Source: Melastoma dodecandrum
Lineage: Eukaryota > Streptophyta > Magnoliopsida > Myrtales > Melastomataceae
Direction of reading: 5' to 3'
Length of the DNA stretch: 64,000 bases
Assembly (NCBI GenBank): GCA_029817715.1
Contig: JARUPY010000465.1
Location: 3,461,501 to 3,525,500, forward strand
This document shows positions 45,474 to 56,710 of the stretch, piece after piece. A model generated the notes under the pieces. The model did no database searches, was not told the origin of the DNA, and saw only the letters and a program-made list of their open reading frames with translations. The position numbers and the translations under genes were made by a program. Every line of letters starts with the position of its first letter. The stretch's first letter is position 1.

Positions 45474-47259
45474 TCAAGGGATTCTTCTTGGTCAATCGAT
45501 ACCGATGGACCAAGAAATCGGCTAGAGCCTGTCCTTTCACCGATTGTTGGGATTTGAATCGTAGATCATACGCGGATAGCACTAAACTCCATTTACTAAT
45601 TCTCCCAGTCAGTAGGGGACTTTCGAAAAAGTACTTTATGACTGGAGACTTGGTAATGACATGAACCTCTTGGGATCCAATATAATGCCTTAGCTTAGTA
45701 ACAGTATAAAAGACTGACAGGCATAACTTCTCCTTAATTGTATAGCGCTTTTCTGTAGCGGTTAGTTGTCTTGACAAATAGTAGACCGCTCTCTCAGTTT
45801 TGTCTTCCGCCTCTTGGGCTAACATGGCTCCGATGACTGATTCAGTTGCTGCCACATAAAGCAGATAAGGCTTTCCTACCCGAGGAGGGGCGAGTACAGG
45901 CGGCTTCATTAAATACTCCTTTAAGCCTTCAAATGCTTTCTGGTGTTCGTCACCCCACACAAAGTTTCCCTTCGCCTTTAGTAAAGTCGAGAAGACTTCT
46001 GTCCGTCCAGCGACGTTACCAATAAATCGCCTGAGATAATTGACCCTCCCTAAGAAAGCCTGTAACTGCTTCTTGTTACTCGGAGGGTTCAATCTTTGAA
46101 TGGCATTCACTTTGTTCTGGTCGACTTCTATGCCACGTTGATGAACTAGGAACCCTAAGAAATGTCCTGCTCTTACTCCGAAAGCACATTTGAGAGGGTT
46201 TAGTTTGAGCTGATGCTTTCTCATTTGGATGAAAGCATTCCTAAGATCATTAACATGCGACCTCTCGTCTTTTGATTTGACCACTATATCATCTATGTAC
46301 ACCTCGACTGTCTTGGCAATCGAAGCATAAAAAATGGCGTTCATAGCTCGTTGGTAGGTTGCACCAGCGTTTTTGAGCCCAAACGGCATGACTACCCACT
46401 CAAAAATGCCTAAGGGACATCTGAACGCGGTTTTATGGATATCTTCCTCAGCCAAGAAAATTTGGTTATATCCTGAGAAACCATCCATGAATGACATAAT
46501 TTGGTGCCCTGCCGTCTCATCGACTAAGTCGTCTGCAATAGGCATGGGATATTCATCCTTTGGAGTAGCACGATTTAAATCTCTGAAGTCGATGCAGACT
46601 CTAATCCTGCCATTCTTCTTGATGACAGGGACTATGCTGGATATCCACTCGGTGTACCTCGATGTTCTTATATACCCAGCTTTAAAGAGCTTCTTGACTT
46701 CTTCGAATACTGCCTGAGTGACTTCATGAGTCATTCTCCTTGGTGCCTGTTGGACCGGCTTAAATCCTGCTTTGATTGGCAACTTATGCTCTACAAGTCG
46801 GCGATCTAGACCCGGCATTTCAGTATAGTCCCAAGCGAAACAATCCTTGAATTCTTCAAGAGTAGCCTTAATAGAATCGAAAATTTCTTTATTCATTGAA
46901 GAACTAACGAAAACGATCCGAGGGCTAGATTCCTCGCCTAAATTGATACTTACAAGCGGGTCACATGGCATCATAAGTGACTCGCGACCCTGGACACCGC
47001 CTAAGTCGGTATCAATGGACTTAGATAAGCTAGCCTCAGCATTTACATTGCTTATTTGGCAACCTAATTTCCTAGACTTCCTAGCATACTCCTGTAGTCG
47101 CTGGAGGAGATCAGCGACTGCATAGCCTCTTCCTTCGTCACTGTCCATACAACCCTTCGTGCAGGAGTCTATCGGGCTCCAACTCCGTCGCAGCACTTTC
47201 CTGGCTCTTGGGCGCCTCCCCCTTGTCGCCATTAGGACTGTTGTCTGTCTCGCCTCCAT
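45424..47259 (-). pseudogene. Reverse transcriptase and first RNase H of the Tat element
   Basis: Reverse transcriptase motifs in order on the minus strand: KKLFKAGYIRTSRYTEWISS, CIDFRDLNRATPKDEYPMP, MSFMDGFSGYNQI, FEWVVMPFGLKNAGATYQR, and the catalytic VYIDDIVVKS (YIDD), then HFLGFLVHQRGIEV and QLQAFLGRVNYLRRFI. The first RNase H domain follows with YLLYVAATESVIGAML, where the usual leading Asp region is changed, as is usual for the degenerate RNase H of Tat elements. The overlap with the protease frame (47138-47259) and the frame change at about 45470 show indels. Confidence 0.93.
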
Positions 47260-48754
47260 CCTTGGTCGGGACTACTTCCTGCAGGACCTCATCTATATCC
47301 TTGTCCGTGAAGTCGGGGCCCCATCCTGTCGGCACGATTGGTCCCTCATCAGGCTTGGGGTGAGAGGTGCCATAGCTCACAATGAAGTCGAACTTCCCGG
47401 AGGGTTCACCTAGGGGTCCGACAGTAGGGTCTCCTAGCTTGTAGCGTTGATCCAAGGTGAGGTCCTTGATCGTCTTGCATGTTTCTGCATGTAAAATGCC
47501 CTTGTCACAACAGGAGTATTCATCAGCCCTGATAGTCTCTATTTCAGAGTCAAGCCATAAAATCAACTCCCTATGCAAAGTCGACGGGATCGCGGCGGCT
47601 TTATGAAGCCAATCGCGTCCCAAAAGCGCATTAAACGAAGGGGCTATGTCAATTACGAAGAAAGCAGTTTCCTGCTCGTGTCTTCCGACGCCTAAATGCA
47701 CAGAGCATATCCCCAGGCATTCGGACTTCCTCCCATTAAAGCCACTTACAGCCACATCGGTTCGTACCAACTCGCTAGGCTTGTACCCAAGTAGTCTAAA
47801 CTTGGTGAGTGGGAGAACGTTGACGGTGGCGCCGTCGTCTATTAAGACTCGACCCACCAAAACACCGTCAAAGGTGGCTGCGATGTATAACGAGTGCATG
47901 TGCTGTTTCATGCGATCCGATGGTTTCCTCAGCCAGTGCAGAGGGAAGCCAGATGGAAAAGAAGTGACCTTAGAGTCCAGGGTTTTACCTTTCGGCGCCT
48001 CCGACTTGTCGTTGCAGGCGAACTCCGCAGGAAAGGTGAGAGCGTTACAACTCACGAGGGGCCCTTGTTCTGCGTTGAAGTCGCAGGGCCTGTCTCCTCG
48101 TAGAGGGGTGTAGTCGAAGCTTGAGCCCGGGTTTTCCGAGTAATCAGTAGACTCGACCCGTTCGGGCTCCGCGACTTGTTTCTCTGCGGCTTGGTTCCCT
48201 TCCGAGGGTGGCACCGCAGGGGTCATCCTAGGTCTTTTTTGGGCGTGACTTAGACGCCTTTCCTTTCTCTTCTGAGCCCTTAAAGGGGGCGCAACCTTCC
48301 TTTCTACCTTCTGCCATTGAGACGAAGGGTTAGGGGCTTTGACGAATTTTGGTTTCTTAGAACCAAAAAGGAGTCGGCTTACCTCCACGAATCTGCCGTC
48401 AACTGGGTCATACCCCACCTGCGCTGGAGTATTTTCTGGTCTATTCGAGGAGGGTTTACTGGGGTTTGAATTACCTGTACCCTCGGGGCGGACCGCTTTT
48501 ACCAGCATCTCTCCTTTTGCGGACAAGTCGACCAGCCGCAAGAAATAGCTGACGCAGCATGCTGTGCAGAGCTGGGTAATAAGTATCCGATTGTGGGCGA
48601 TCAGCTTGCACTTCTGGCACAGTAGCTTCTCATCCAAAAATTGGGCGATAGGAGGTCCCCTCCGCAATTCCTGGGGGTCGACTGTCTGTGACGCATATCG
48701 AGGCCTGCGACTTGCAGCCTGTTGGGGTCGGTCTACTCCCTTATGCTCTTCCAC
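47138..48754 (-). pseudogene. Protease region of the Tat element
   Basis: A retropepsin-like aspartic protease domain: GRVLIDDGATVNVLPL holds the catalytic Asp in the DDGA form common in gypsy elements, and FNALLGRDWLHKAAAIPS is the conserved second half. Upstream is a basic, low-complexity linker (RAQKRKERRLSHAQKRPR) and a Cys pair (CQKCKLIAHN ... CTACC). It is in a different frame from the end of gag and from reverse transcriptase. Confidence 0.88.
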
Positions 48755-48759
48755 AGGTC

Positions 48760-51103
48760 TTATCTCTTTGACAAGGGTAGTCCTAGTGTACCCCTGCTTG
48801 ACGACTCTCTGGCCGGACGAGCCATAAACTCAAGTCGTCGTGCTGGGTGTTCTGTACCCCGGACGGCTGCCTCTCCATTCCCCCCATGCCCCTGGGAACC
48901 TCCTCTTCCTCCTCGCGAAGTTGATCGGCGATCCACACTAGGAGGACTTTTGAGGACGTGAGAAGGTCCTCGGGGGGCAGTCAATGACATTGCTGCTTCT
49001 TCAAAAGGAGTCAGGTCATACCAATCTTCCGTCTTACTGTCCAACAGGTACTTCTTAAATGTGTGGCATTGGTCTGTCGTGTGAGTGTCGTTCAGGTGCT
49101 AGTGGCAAAGCCACTTGTCCCTTCCCTTTGGCAGGATGACGACCCCACGCTCAGCCAGTCGCTTCATCAGGGCATTAGCCACCAGGGTCTCACCGGTTGC
49201 TTACAAATCCTGCGAGGGTATAGCAGAGTCGTTAATGACCTCTACAAGGTTAACCTCAGTGTCAAATATATCAAATGTATGAATGGCGACTTCGTCGTCA
49301 AATGGATTATCATCCACCATGGCGACTTCATCGACTTCAGGAAAACAGAGCTCTTTAGACTCTATTAAATCCTGAATTATATTTCTAAAGGACAGGCAGT
49401 CCTTGGTAGTATGGATGAAGGAACCATGCCACTTGCAGTAATTCCTACTTTTTTCCCTTTCTGTCTGAGGGACTCGATGACCAGGCTTAAGCCTGATCCT
49501 TTTCTTTTGATAAAGCCAGTCAAAAATGGCGTCGACTTTATCTGTGTCGAAGGAGTACTTCCTTTCCTCGACATTTTTCTGGGAGGCTTTGGCTTTAGAA
49601 TTTTTTCTAGTCAAGAGGTCACATATAGTTGACTCTCCCTTAACAAACTCGGCCACGTCGACTTCATAAGTATCAACTTGGTAGGCTCGAGTCAGCTTGG
49701 CCTCTTCTGTTAGGAGCTGATAGTACTCAGTAGCTCTCCTTGACAAATCATATAAATCGGCAAAGCGCTCCCCTTGAAGCTTTTTCTGGAAAGGAATGGA
49801 CAACGCATTTAATACGCAACTGGTCTCTCTCCGGTATGGGAGGCCTACACCGTAATAAGGCCTTTCTAAGTTTCATTAAAAACTGCCCCGGATGTTCCCC
49901 ATTAGCCTGCCTAAGGCGCATAACCTCAAACATTGACATGGGGGTATCAAGTCGAGCAAAAGTTTTAACAAACATGGACTGCATCTGAGTCCATGAAGCT
50001 ACTGACCCCGACGGCAAACCTGTATACCAGGTAAAGGCATCCCCGGTTAATGAATTCGGGAAGAGCTTTAGTTTCCAGAAGTCATTCCCGGCCGCCTCGC
50101 CAAGTTGATGAGTGAAGCGAGCAATATGCTCAAGTGGGGTCATTTCATCTTCGCCTGAGAAGCGAGTGAAGTCGGGCACCTTATAACCCCTAGGTAAAGG
50201 GAAATCCCTGTCAATGTACGCAGGATAAGGAGGCCTGTATAAACAGATGTCATCTCGCCGAGCTACTCCGGGGACGACTTGCTCTATAACCTGAGTTATG
50301 GCCTCTCTTAAGTCTGGGGGTACACCGCCTATCGGCCCCTGCCCTGCGAGTCGAGTTGGCCTTGACGGGCTATACGGAGGCCTTTCTCCCATTGCCTGGC
50401 TCGTTGGATCCCTTACATAAAATGAAGGCTCCTCACGATGATTACCACTCCAGGGTCCAGGCTCATAGGGACCTCCAACTGCGTCGACCATTGGCTCTTT
50501 TCCAGGGCTACGAGCCGGAATAAAATCCTCCCCCCGATCTAATTCCTCTTGGAAGTCCTCTGGCTCATCCCAATACGTATTCGCTGGTCGACTACGTGAA
50601 GAAGAGGGTCGACCAGGGGAAACCAGATTCCCGGGTTCAAAGAGAGCATTCGTCCTTATCTCAGATTGCTCAAAAGTCACGTTACGTGGCCCTTGAGTAG
50701 TCCGACGAGCGTCTGCCATGAACGTAGACTCCCTAAAGGGGGCCTCTCTCATACGAGGTCTCACTCTTTCCTCGTCTCTCGGGCCAGAAAGACGCCCTAT
50801 TAGAGTTTGGACATCGATTAGGATGCCCTTCATATCAGTCAACTCCTGACGCACATTCCCCAATTCCTTGTGGAACTCCAGTCTCGAAATAAATTCGGAC
50901 GGGGCATGTGAATCAAAAGCGGACTGGTTTGTAGCTGCCTGGCCTCCTAGGGCCGGCGCTTGGGCGTGTGAATCAAAAGTGGACTGGTTTGTAGCTGCCT
51001 GGCCTCCTGGGGCCGGCGCTTCCAAGTTCATTCCCGGAGGAAGTTCCTGGTTTTCCCCATCTAAGGGATTCTGAGACTCACGGCTTCGAGTATTTCTCGG
51101 CAT
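48760..51103 (-). pseudogene. Gag of the Tat element
   Basis: Begins MPRNTRSRESQNPLDG at 51103. The capsid-like region has YIDRDFPLPRGYKVPDFTRF, MTPLEHIARFTHQLGEAAG, LFPNSLTGDAFTWYTGLP and GEHPGQFLMKLRKAL. A one-base frame change near 49800 leads to the second part with a CX2HX4HX4C finger (CKWHGSFIHTTKDC). After a TAA at 49201-49203 the same frame continues to a second finger of the same pattern, which is itself broken by TAG at 49099-49101. The N-terminal part contains a 60-bp tandem duplication. Confidence 0.9.
50907..51022 (-). repeat. 60-bp tandem duplication in gag
   Basis: Two copies (50907-50966 and 50967-51022) differ at only about three positions and keep the reading frame, repeating GGQAATNQS.FDSHA. 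Confidence 0.9.
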
Positions 51104-51135
51104 TTGAGACTAAGATCCTTTTTTTTCTCAACGTT

Positions 51136-51153
51136 CTCCCACTGTGGTCGCCA
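51136..51153 (-). other. Primer-binding site, tRNA-Arg type
   Basis: The plus strand reads CTCCCACTGTGGTCG followed by CCA, six bases from the 5' LTR. It matches the 3' acceptor end of a plant tRNA-Arg as I remember it, so on the minus strand it is a primer-binding site starting TGG. The tRNA identity rests on memory. Confidence 0.7.
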
Positions 51154-51159
51154 AAAACG

Positions 51160-52145
51160 TGTTCGCCTATAGAACGGATCACGTCGGAAATATTTGGCAA
51201 AGGACTCACAGGAATTGAGTTTGTGGTCGCCAGTAAGAAGATGCACAATTTTATTGAAATCAAATGCAAGTCTTACAATCTTAATGAATAAAGAAAACAG
51301 GGCTTACAGCCATTAGAAATGGAAAAAAGTGCAAGTGTTGACAACGATGTGGAAATCTGTGACGGCGGAGAACTTGTGACGAAGGCCTTGGAAGCTCGCT
51401 CCGTCGGTGGTGGTCGCTGGTGGAAAGCTGTGACGAAGGCCCTACGAGCTCACTCCGTCGGTGGTGTCGCTGGCGGGAGTTGACGGCAAAGGCCCTACGA
51501 GCTCACTCTGCTGGTGGAAGGGGAGTTGACCTACGAACCGGGTCGAGGTGTCTAATTCCTAAGGTTGACGAACAAACTTCAGAGTTTTGGCTGTGTATGG
51601 TCGTGTCCTTATCTTAAAAAAATTCCTCTGCTATTTATAGAGGACTTGTACGTGATTAACACGTAACAGATAGATCGTTTTGCAGATCGTGTTATAGATC
51701 GTGATCCCTAATATCGTGGGAGTGTCTCAACAACCCCCTTGATATATGGGATCACGTTCCTGGATCTTTAAAATCAGTTACGATCTTTAACAAACGTGAT
51801 TGAAAATGAATAAATTTATTTCAACCTCGTCGACTTGACTGATCTGTACGGACTACGATCGACTTGGTCGACTTATCCAGAATTCCGTCGACTTGACCCT
51901 ACTAGTAGGCCTAGCTACTGTTGAGTCATCTTGGTTGACTTTGATCACCATACTCCTTTGTTGTGAGTCGACCTAGTCGACCCCGTTCATAAGTCAACCT
52001 AGTCGACTTCGTCATAAATCGACCTAGTCGACTTCGTCATGGGTCGGCCTAGACAACTGTATCTTGGGCCGACTCGGAGTGTGACTTGAAGGATTACTGG
52101 GTTTCTGTTCTAAGCCCAGGCCCAAAATTATTTGCCATGTCAACA
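51160..52145 (-). repeat. 5' LTR of the Tat element
   Basis: 986 bases, TG...CA ends, paired with 39168-40153. It provides the promoter for gag-pol, read right to left. Confidence 0.96.
51631..51640 (-). promoter_or_regulatory. TATA box in the 5' LTR
   Basis: CTATAAATAG on the minus strand, about 505 bases into the LTR from its U3 end; it marks the U3/R boundary region. The same sequence is in the other LTR. Confidence 0.65.
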
Positions 52146-52150
52146 GACGC
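52146..52150. repeat. 5-bp target-site duplication, right
   Basis: GACGC, an exact copy of 39163-39167. Confidence 0.9.
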
Positions 52151-53978
52151 AGAGACTCTGATTCCAATCGAAACCCCGTTTGATTGTCGCGTAATCCCTT
52201 GTCGGGGACAAAAAGTCCATCAACTTGTCACGAAGCTGCCTCTCCCAAAACCCCACATGCAATTCAATCTTATCATTCATTTCATAATACAAATCGCAAA
52301 GATCCAATCCCAATTCTTCTCCTTCTACTTCTCTCGTCTGTCTCTGTCGACTGGACCAACAAACATAAAGCGGCTTGTTCTTGTGATGATATTATAAATA
52401 AATAAATAAAATATCAATGTGAATGTGCCTCAAAGTGTCAAAGAGTTTACTTGGGGTGTAAGTTCATCCCTCTCTCTCTATGTTTTTTCCTGACTTGGAA
52501 AGAAAGAAACATGCAGTAGAGAAAATCCTTAAAAGTGGTGGGTTTACGACGATGATGATAATGATAATATAATGAACCAACTTTAAAGTGGTTTGACTTC
52601 ACACATGCCCTTAAAGAAATCCTTAGAAGAAGGGAAAAGATTATCTCAAAAGGAGTAGTTTCGTCGTTCCAAAGGCACATGTCCATGCACATGCATCCCA
52701 AATCCAAGCACAACCCCTAACTCTGAGAGGGACATCACACAACACAATGCTTATTGAACTTGCTTTCCCTCAATTAGTGGGAATAAAATAAATCATGACC
52801 CATAAAAGAAGAAAGAAAAGAAAGGGGAAGTGGGTTTAAGGTGGTCTTCACCTCTATTCCCCAGTTTATAAGTCCATAAAGGGATTTAATGGGTGGACAT
52901 AAGGAAAGAAGATGCAAAGGAAGCCGACACCAAGTTCAGGACCAAACCCATAGGGTTAAGGAGGGAAAGGGATAAATGTGGTTGAAGTTTAGGTGGAGGG
53001 GGATTCATTGTCTTGTCAATTTCGAAGCCTTTTCTTTTCTTGCCCCTACTTGACTCCTTTCTTTTTTTAGGTCCACTCTCCTCCCTCCCATAGATTTTGA
53101 GTGGTCCATAATGATAAATCCAATGGTCCCATCCCACTATGTCCCCCCCCCCCCTCCCCACCCCTTGACACGCATCCTAAGCAAGATGCTTATCAAAGAC
53201 GGCCATGCAAATCGGATTCCCAAGTGGTTGCTTGCTGTTGGTAAACACACTCCCATTATTAGATGATTTCACAGATCAAACCAACCCATGCACAACAAGC
53301 TCATACCCATCGTCTAGATCGAATAGAGATTCCTGTGGATCTTCTTGCAACGTGGGGTGTGTGGAGATGAGAAGCCGAGATATTCTTCTTCCAACCACCG
53401 TTAGGACAACTACAAGACAAGGCAGATGCTACAAATCAATGTTTTGCTATCGAAAAAGAACTGTTCACTTGGACGCTTTCGTGTCCTCTCTTCGTTTCTC
53501 TTGTCCACAACCTTAACCTTTTCACCCCCCCACCCCCAACCTAACATGCAACGCAGTGTGGCCACAGAAGATAAGAGGGAGTAGAAGACTTTTTATATAC
53601 CACCAACCTGGAAAAATCATCGGGAAGGCGGCAAAGATATTCCAAACGAGGATCATCCCCAGTTGTTTGCACAAACCTGATCCAACATCTCAGCTTCCGG
53701 GCATCAAAACTCTCTGCAAGTACTTGATATCAGGAAATGGGCATTACTCTTGGAAGCAGAATGTTTTACTATTATAGCTTGTTTGTTCTACGTACAACCA
53801 AGCAGACCAAAAATGAAAAATTAAACAAGATTTGATGCCAACTTCAAAAAAAAAAAATAAAGTAGCAGCAAATTATCTTCTTAGTTTTCCTGTTCGGTTC
53901 TTCGGGTTTCCCAACAAGGATACATATAGTCAGATGGATTTGGGAGAGAAATGTACTTAGAAGCCACTGTATTTATTT
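52151..53978. other. Intergenic, between the Tat element and the OCTOPUS-like gene
   Basis: No gene is supported. It holds short open frames without family motifs, a C-run at about 53144-53162, and the 3' flank of the gene to the right. Confidence 0.55.
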
Positions 53979-55403
53979 TCATTCCTTAGTCCTCCTCCTG
54001 GTCAGGGTCCTCATCCACCCATTCCTCACCTTGACCCCATCCACATGGCAGATGTTCCCCTTACTAGACCTTTTCCACCTGATGAGGTGGAACAGGTGCC
54101 CGATCCGCCTCCTCCACCTCAGCGATGCCCGAGGCTTGGGGTGCTCGATCACGGTCTTGGTCTCCCTGCCACTCCCTGGAGCACCGTGCTGGTGGCGATA
54201 TTCCTTATTGCAGAGGTCCCTCTCCTTCATGCTTTTGCTTAATCCTAGGTCCCAGGAAGGCTTGCGATTCTCTGAGGACACCTTGGAAGCCACGTTCTTC
54301 TCCCAAGAACCGTGACCATTGTCCTCGAACCTTATAGATATAAATGAGTCTGCAGCATATATTTCTTGTCACAAGACAGGATATTCCCCAAAAAAAGAGA
54401 GATAACTTGAGGAAATATAGAGCACCCGATCCCTAAGATCCCCACACATAAATAAGCTCATATAAGAGAAGAATCCTTCCAAAAATCACGTCCCAGCATG
54501 CAGCAGCTGAACATGCAAAACGGCATTAACATAAAACAGCAAGGCTAAATGGCCTTGAGTACGATATGCGAACAGAGGTGATAAAGACCAAAGCATTAAA
54601 ACAATACTCCAGCCAGAAATGCGGAGACGAAGCATCCTCACAGTTTGTTGAGGATGCTCAAATTTTTTCAGGCACCTCAGAGAAGAAATTCCAGGGGACA
54701 AGTTTGTGTAGGTAATGGACCAGCACTCACTAAAACACAGCACAACACAACGCCATTGCACCAATCCCAAGACAATAGCTCTGTATCGCCCCTTTTCGAC
54801 ATTTGACCCCTCACTATCGTAACAGAGAAATATATATTTATATTTTGACGAAAAAAAGGAAGCCAAGCAAGACAAAACCAAAGCTCTAACACCCAGCAGA
54901 ATTCCAAGCATCAGATCTGGGATTAACCACGATAAATGAAGGAACGACGCAGAAAAAACAGAAACCCAGTTAGTTAATCCACCAAGCAAGCGAAAGAATG
55001 GGGTGGAGGAGAGTTCCGTACCTTCAGGACTGGAGGAGGCGTCGTGGTACAAGTTGACGTCGTCGGGCTTCCAATGCCTGAGCTCTGAGCGGTTGAAGAA
55101 GGATCCCAGGGCGAAAATCCTGGGAAGATTCGTGGCGGGGGCGGTCGGCTGCTGCTGCTGCTGTTTCTTCTTCTTCTTCATATTCTTCTTCTTGTCGACG
55201 GGTGGTCCTTGGAATTGAGAACCGTAGTAACCGCTTCCGGTAGAGGGATGATCATACAGGGGAACATGATGATGACCAACGCCACCGCCACTACCATTCT
55301 TCTGCTTAGCGGCTAGGACGAGGAGCCTCTCGTTCAAGCAAAGACGGCAAACCCCGACGACAACCTCGTCCGGGTGGAAATAGCATCCCGAGTTGTCATT
55401 CAT
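53979..55403 (-). CDS. Cys-motif protein with OCTOPUS-like N-terminus, unknown function
   Basis: Two exons on the minus strand, 55403-55022 and 54349-53979, give about 250 residues. Residues 7-30 read CYFHPDEVVVGVCRLCLNERLL: a Cys-x2-HP ... C-x2-C pattern close to that at the start of OCTOPUS/DUF740 proteins. Then come a Gly/His-rich stretch, a Lys/Gln run (KKKKKQQQQQ, near residue 80), LPRIFALGSFFNRSELRHWKP, and in exon 2 FISIRFEDNGHGSWEK and the basic conserved end RWRRRIGHLFHLIRWKRSS, then GWMRTLTRRRTKE. The second exon was joined because its frame and the FISIRFE/GHLFHLIRWKRS blocks match the family layout as I know it. The Lys/Gln run is encoded by pure triplet repeats. The role is unknown; OCTOPUS itself is a plasma-membrane phloem factor. 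Confidence 0.85.
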
Positions 55404-56702
55404 CCTCTGTTCTCTGCTCTGCTTTTCTTTTCCGGTGTCGTGTGTGTTTTGTTTTGGCTTTTGGTGTAATAAACGAGAGAAAGTCCATTTTCCTTTTCTC
55501 TCTCTCTTTTTTTTTCTTTTAAAAAAATTAAAGGGAGATATTTAAAACTGAAATATTATGTTTGAACAAAAAAAATACAATAAATGACAATATTGAATTG
55601 AAAAAACACATTAATTAATAATAACTACGATAATTAATTCTAGAAAATTTAAGATTTAATCGATTAGTACATAAACTACAAGCAAGTGAAAATGATTTGG
55701 CCCAAAAAATTTCATGGGAATGGAAATGGATGGCTTGTTTTGATTTTACTTTTACAAGAGATTTTTGGCTGGTAATTGTATTTTGTTTGGGGAGGTGGGG
55801 GGGGGGGGGGTGTGACATTCTGATTTTGGATCTTGTAGCCCCAGAAACATCAGATCTGGGGAAGTGAGGTGACAATCAAAATTGGAAACTTTTCTTGATC
55901 CTGCATATTTCTTAAAGCTAAGATAGAGCTGGATTAGTTCAAGAAGAATCCACTCGCTTTCTAGAAAATAAAAGAAAAATACCAAATGGACCAAAAGATG
56001 GAATGGTGTTGTGTTGGCTTTGGCTTGACTGCTGTTGTCATGTCATCCATCAGAAAGGCCAAGACCTCTTTTTGAATCATGGAGGCAGAAGAATTTCATG
56101 GGCTATTTATTATTATAAAATGGATTTCTATTATTTAATTTCAAGAATTGTCGAAGAAGAATGACTCCGGATTGACTGTTGCTGGGAAAAGTATGAACTT
56201 TTTGTTTATGCAAACAAAGAGAATTTGGTTTGGGAGTGAAAAGGAACGAAAGGAAAGTGTGGTGATGATTCTTCTGATAGCACTAACACTATACATGGTT
56301 TTTCTGCAAAGTTGTCAACACGTTCCCATCCCCCTTTTTCCTTTTGATTCACCTTTTTTTTTTGGTTTACCATTTCTCCTGAAGACACAAACTCCAAAAC
56401 CAAATGCATATTTTAAAAACAAAAAGAGAACCCAGGTAAAAAAATCCCAGGGCCAATATTACCAGGAAGAGAAAAGGCTATAGATGGAGAAGGGAAAGGA
56501 AAGCACTAGCTAGCCTTTTTACTTTACCCAGAGGCTCTCTTTTTCTTTCAAATGTATTTGTTTCAATATGAAAAGTATCCATTCCCCTCTTTTTTAAACA
56601 CTCTGTGTGAAAGGACACCACCTCTAACTTTTCTATATAAAATGTTTTTCGGGAAACTGGAATTGGGGCTGTGTTTTTATTTTAAAGCAGAGGCGGAAAA
56701 AA
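55404..56702. other. Intergenic
   Basis: Promoter and leader of the OCTOPUS-like gene on the left (CT-rich 55490-55520), then AT-rich DNA with a G-run at about 55797-55810. No gene is supported. Confidence 0.55.
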
Positions 56703-56710
56703 GTTAAAAG
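56703..56710. repeat. 8-bp target-site duplication, left
   Basis: GTTAAAAG, repeated exactly at 58240-58247. Eight bases is the hAT length. Confidence 0.8.

Larger units (their letters stand above)
39168..52145 (-). mobile_element. Ty3/gypsy LTR retrotransposon, Tat lineage, with antisense PMD gene
   Basis: A 12,978-bp element transcribed right to left. It has two 986-bp LTRs (TG...CA ends), a 5-bp GACGC duplication, a primer-binding site next to the right LTR and a polypurine tract next to the left LTR. Gag, protease, reverse transcriptase, RNase H, a second (archaeal-type) RNase H and integrase follow in that order. The second RNase H and the non-coding-strand gene between integrase and the 3' LTR are marks of the Tat lineage. 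Gag-pol is broken by frameshifts and stops, so it cannot move unaided. Confidence 0.95.

Noticed and set aside
51136..51153. tRNA gene
   Set aside because: Only the 18-base acceptor end is present, and its position next to the LTR marks a primer-binding site.
52886..53161. 91-codon minus frame between the Tat element and the OCTOPUS-like gene
   Set aside because: Low-complexity, driven by poly-C/poly-G and A-rich runs; no family match.
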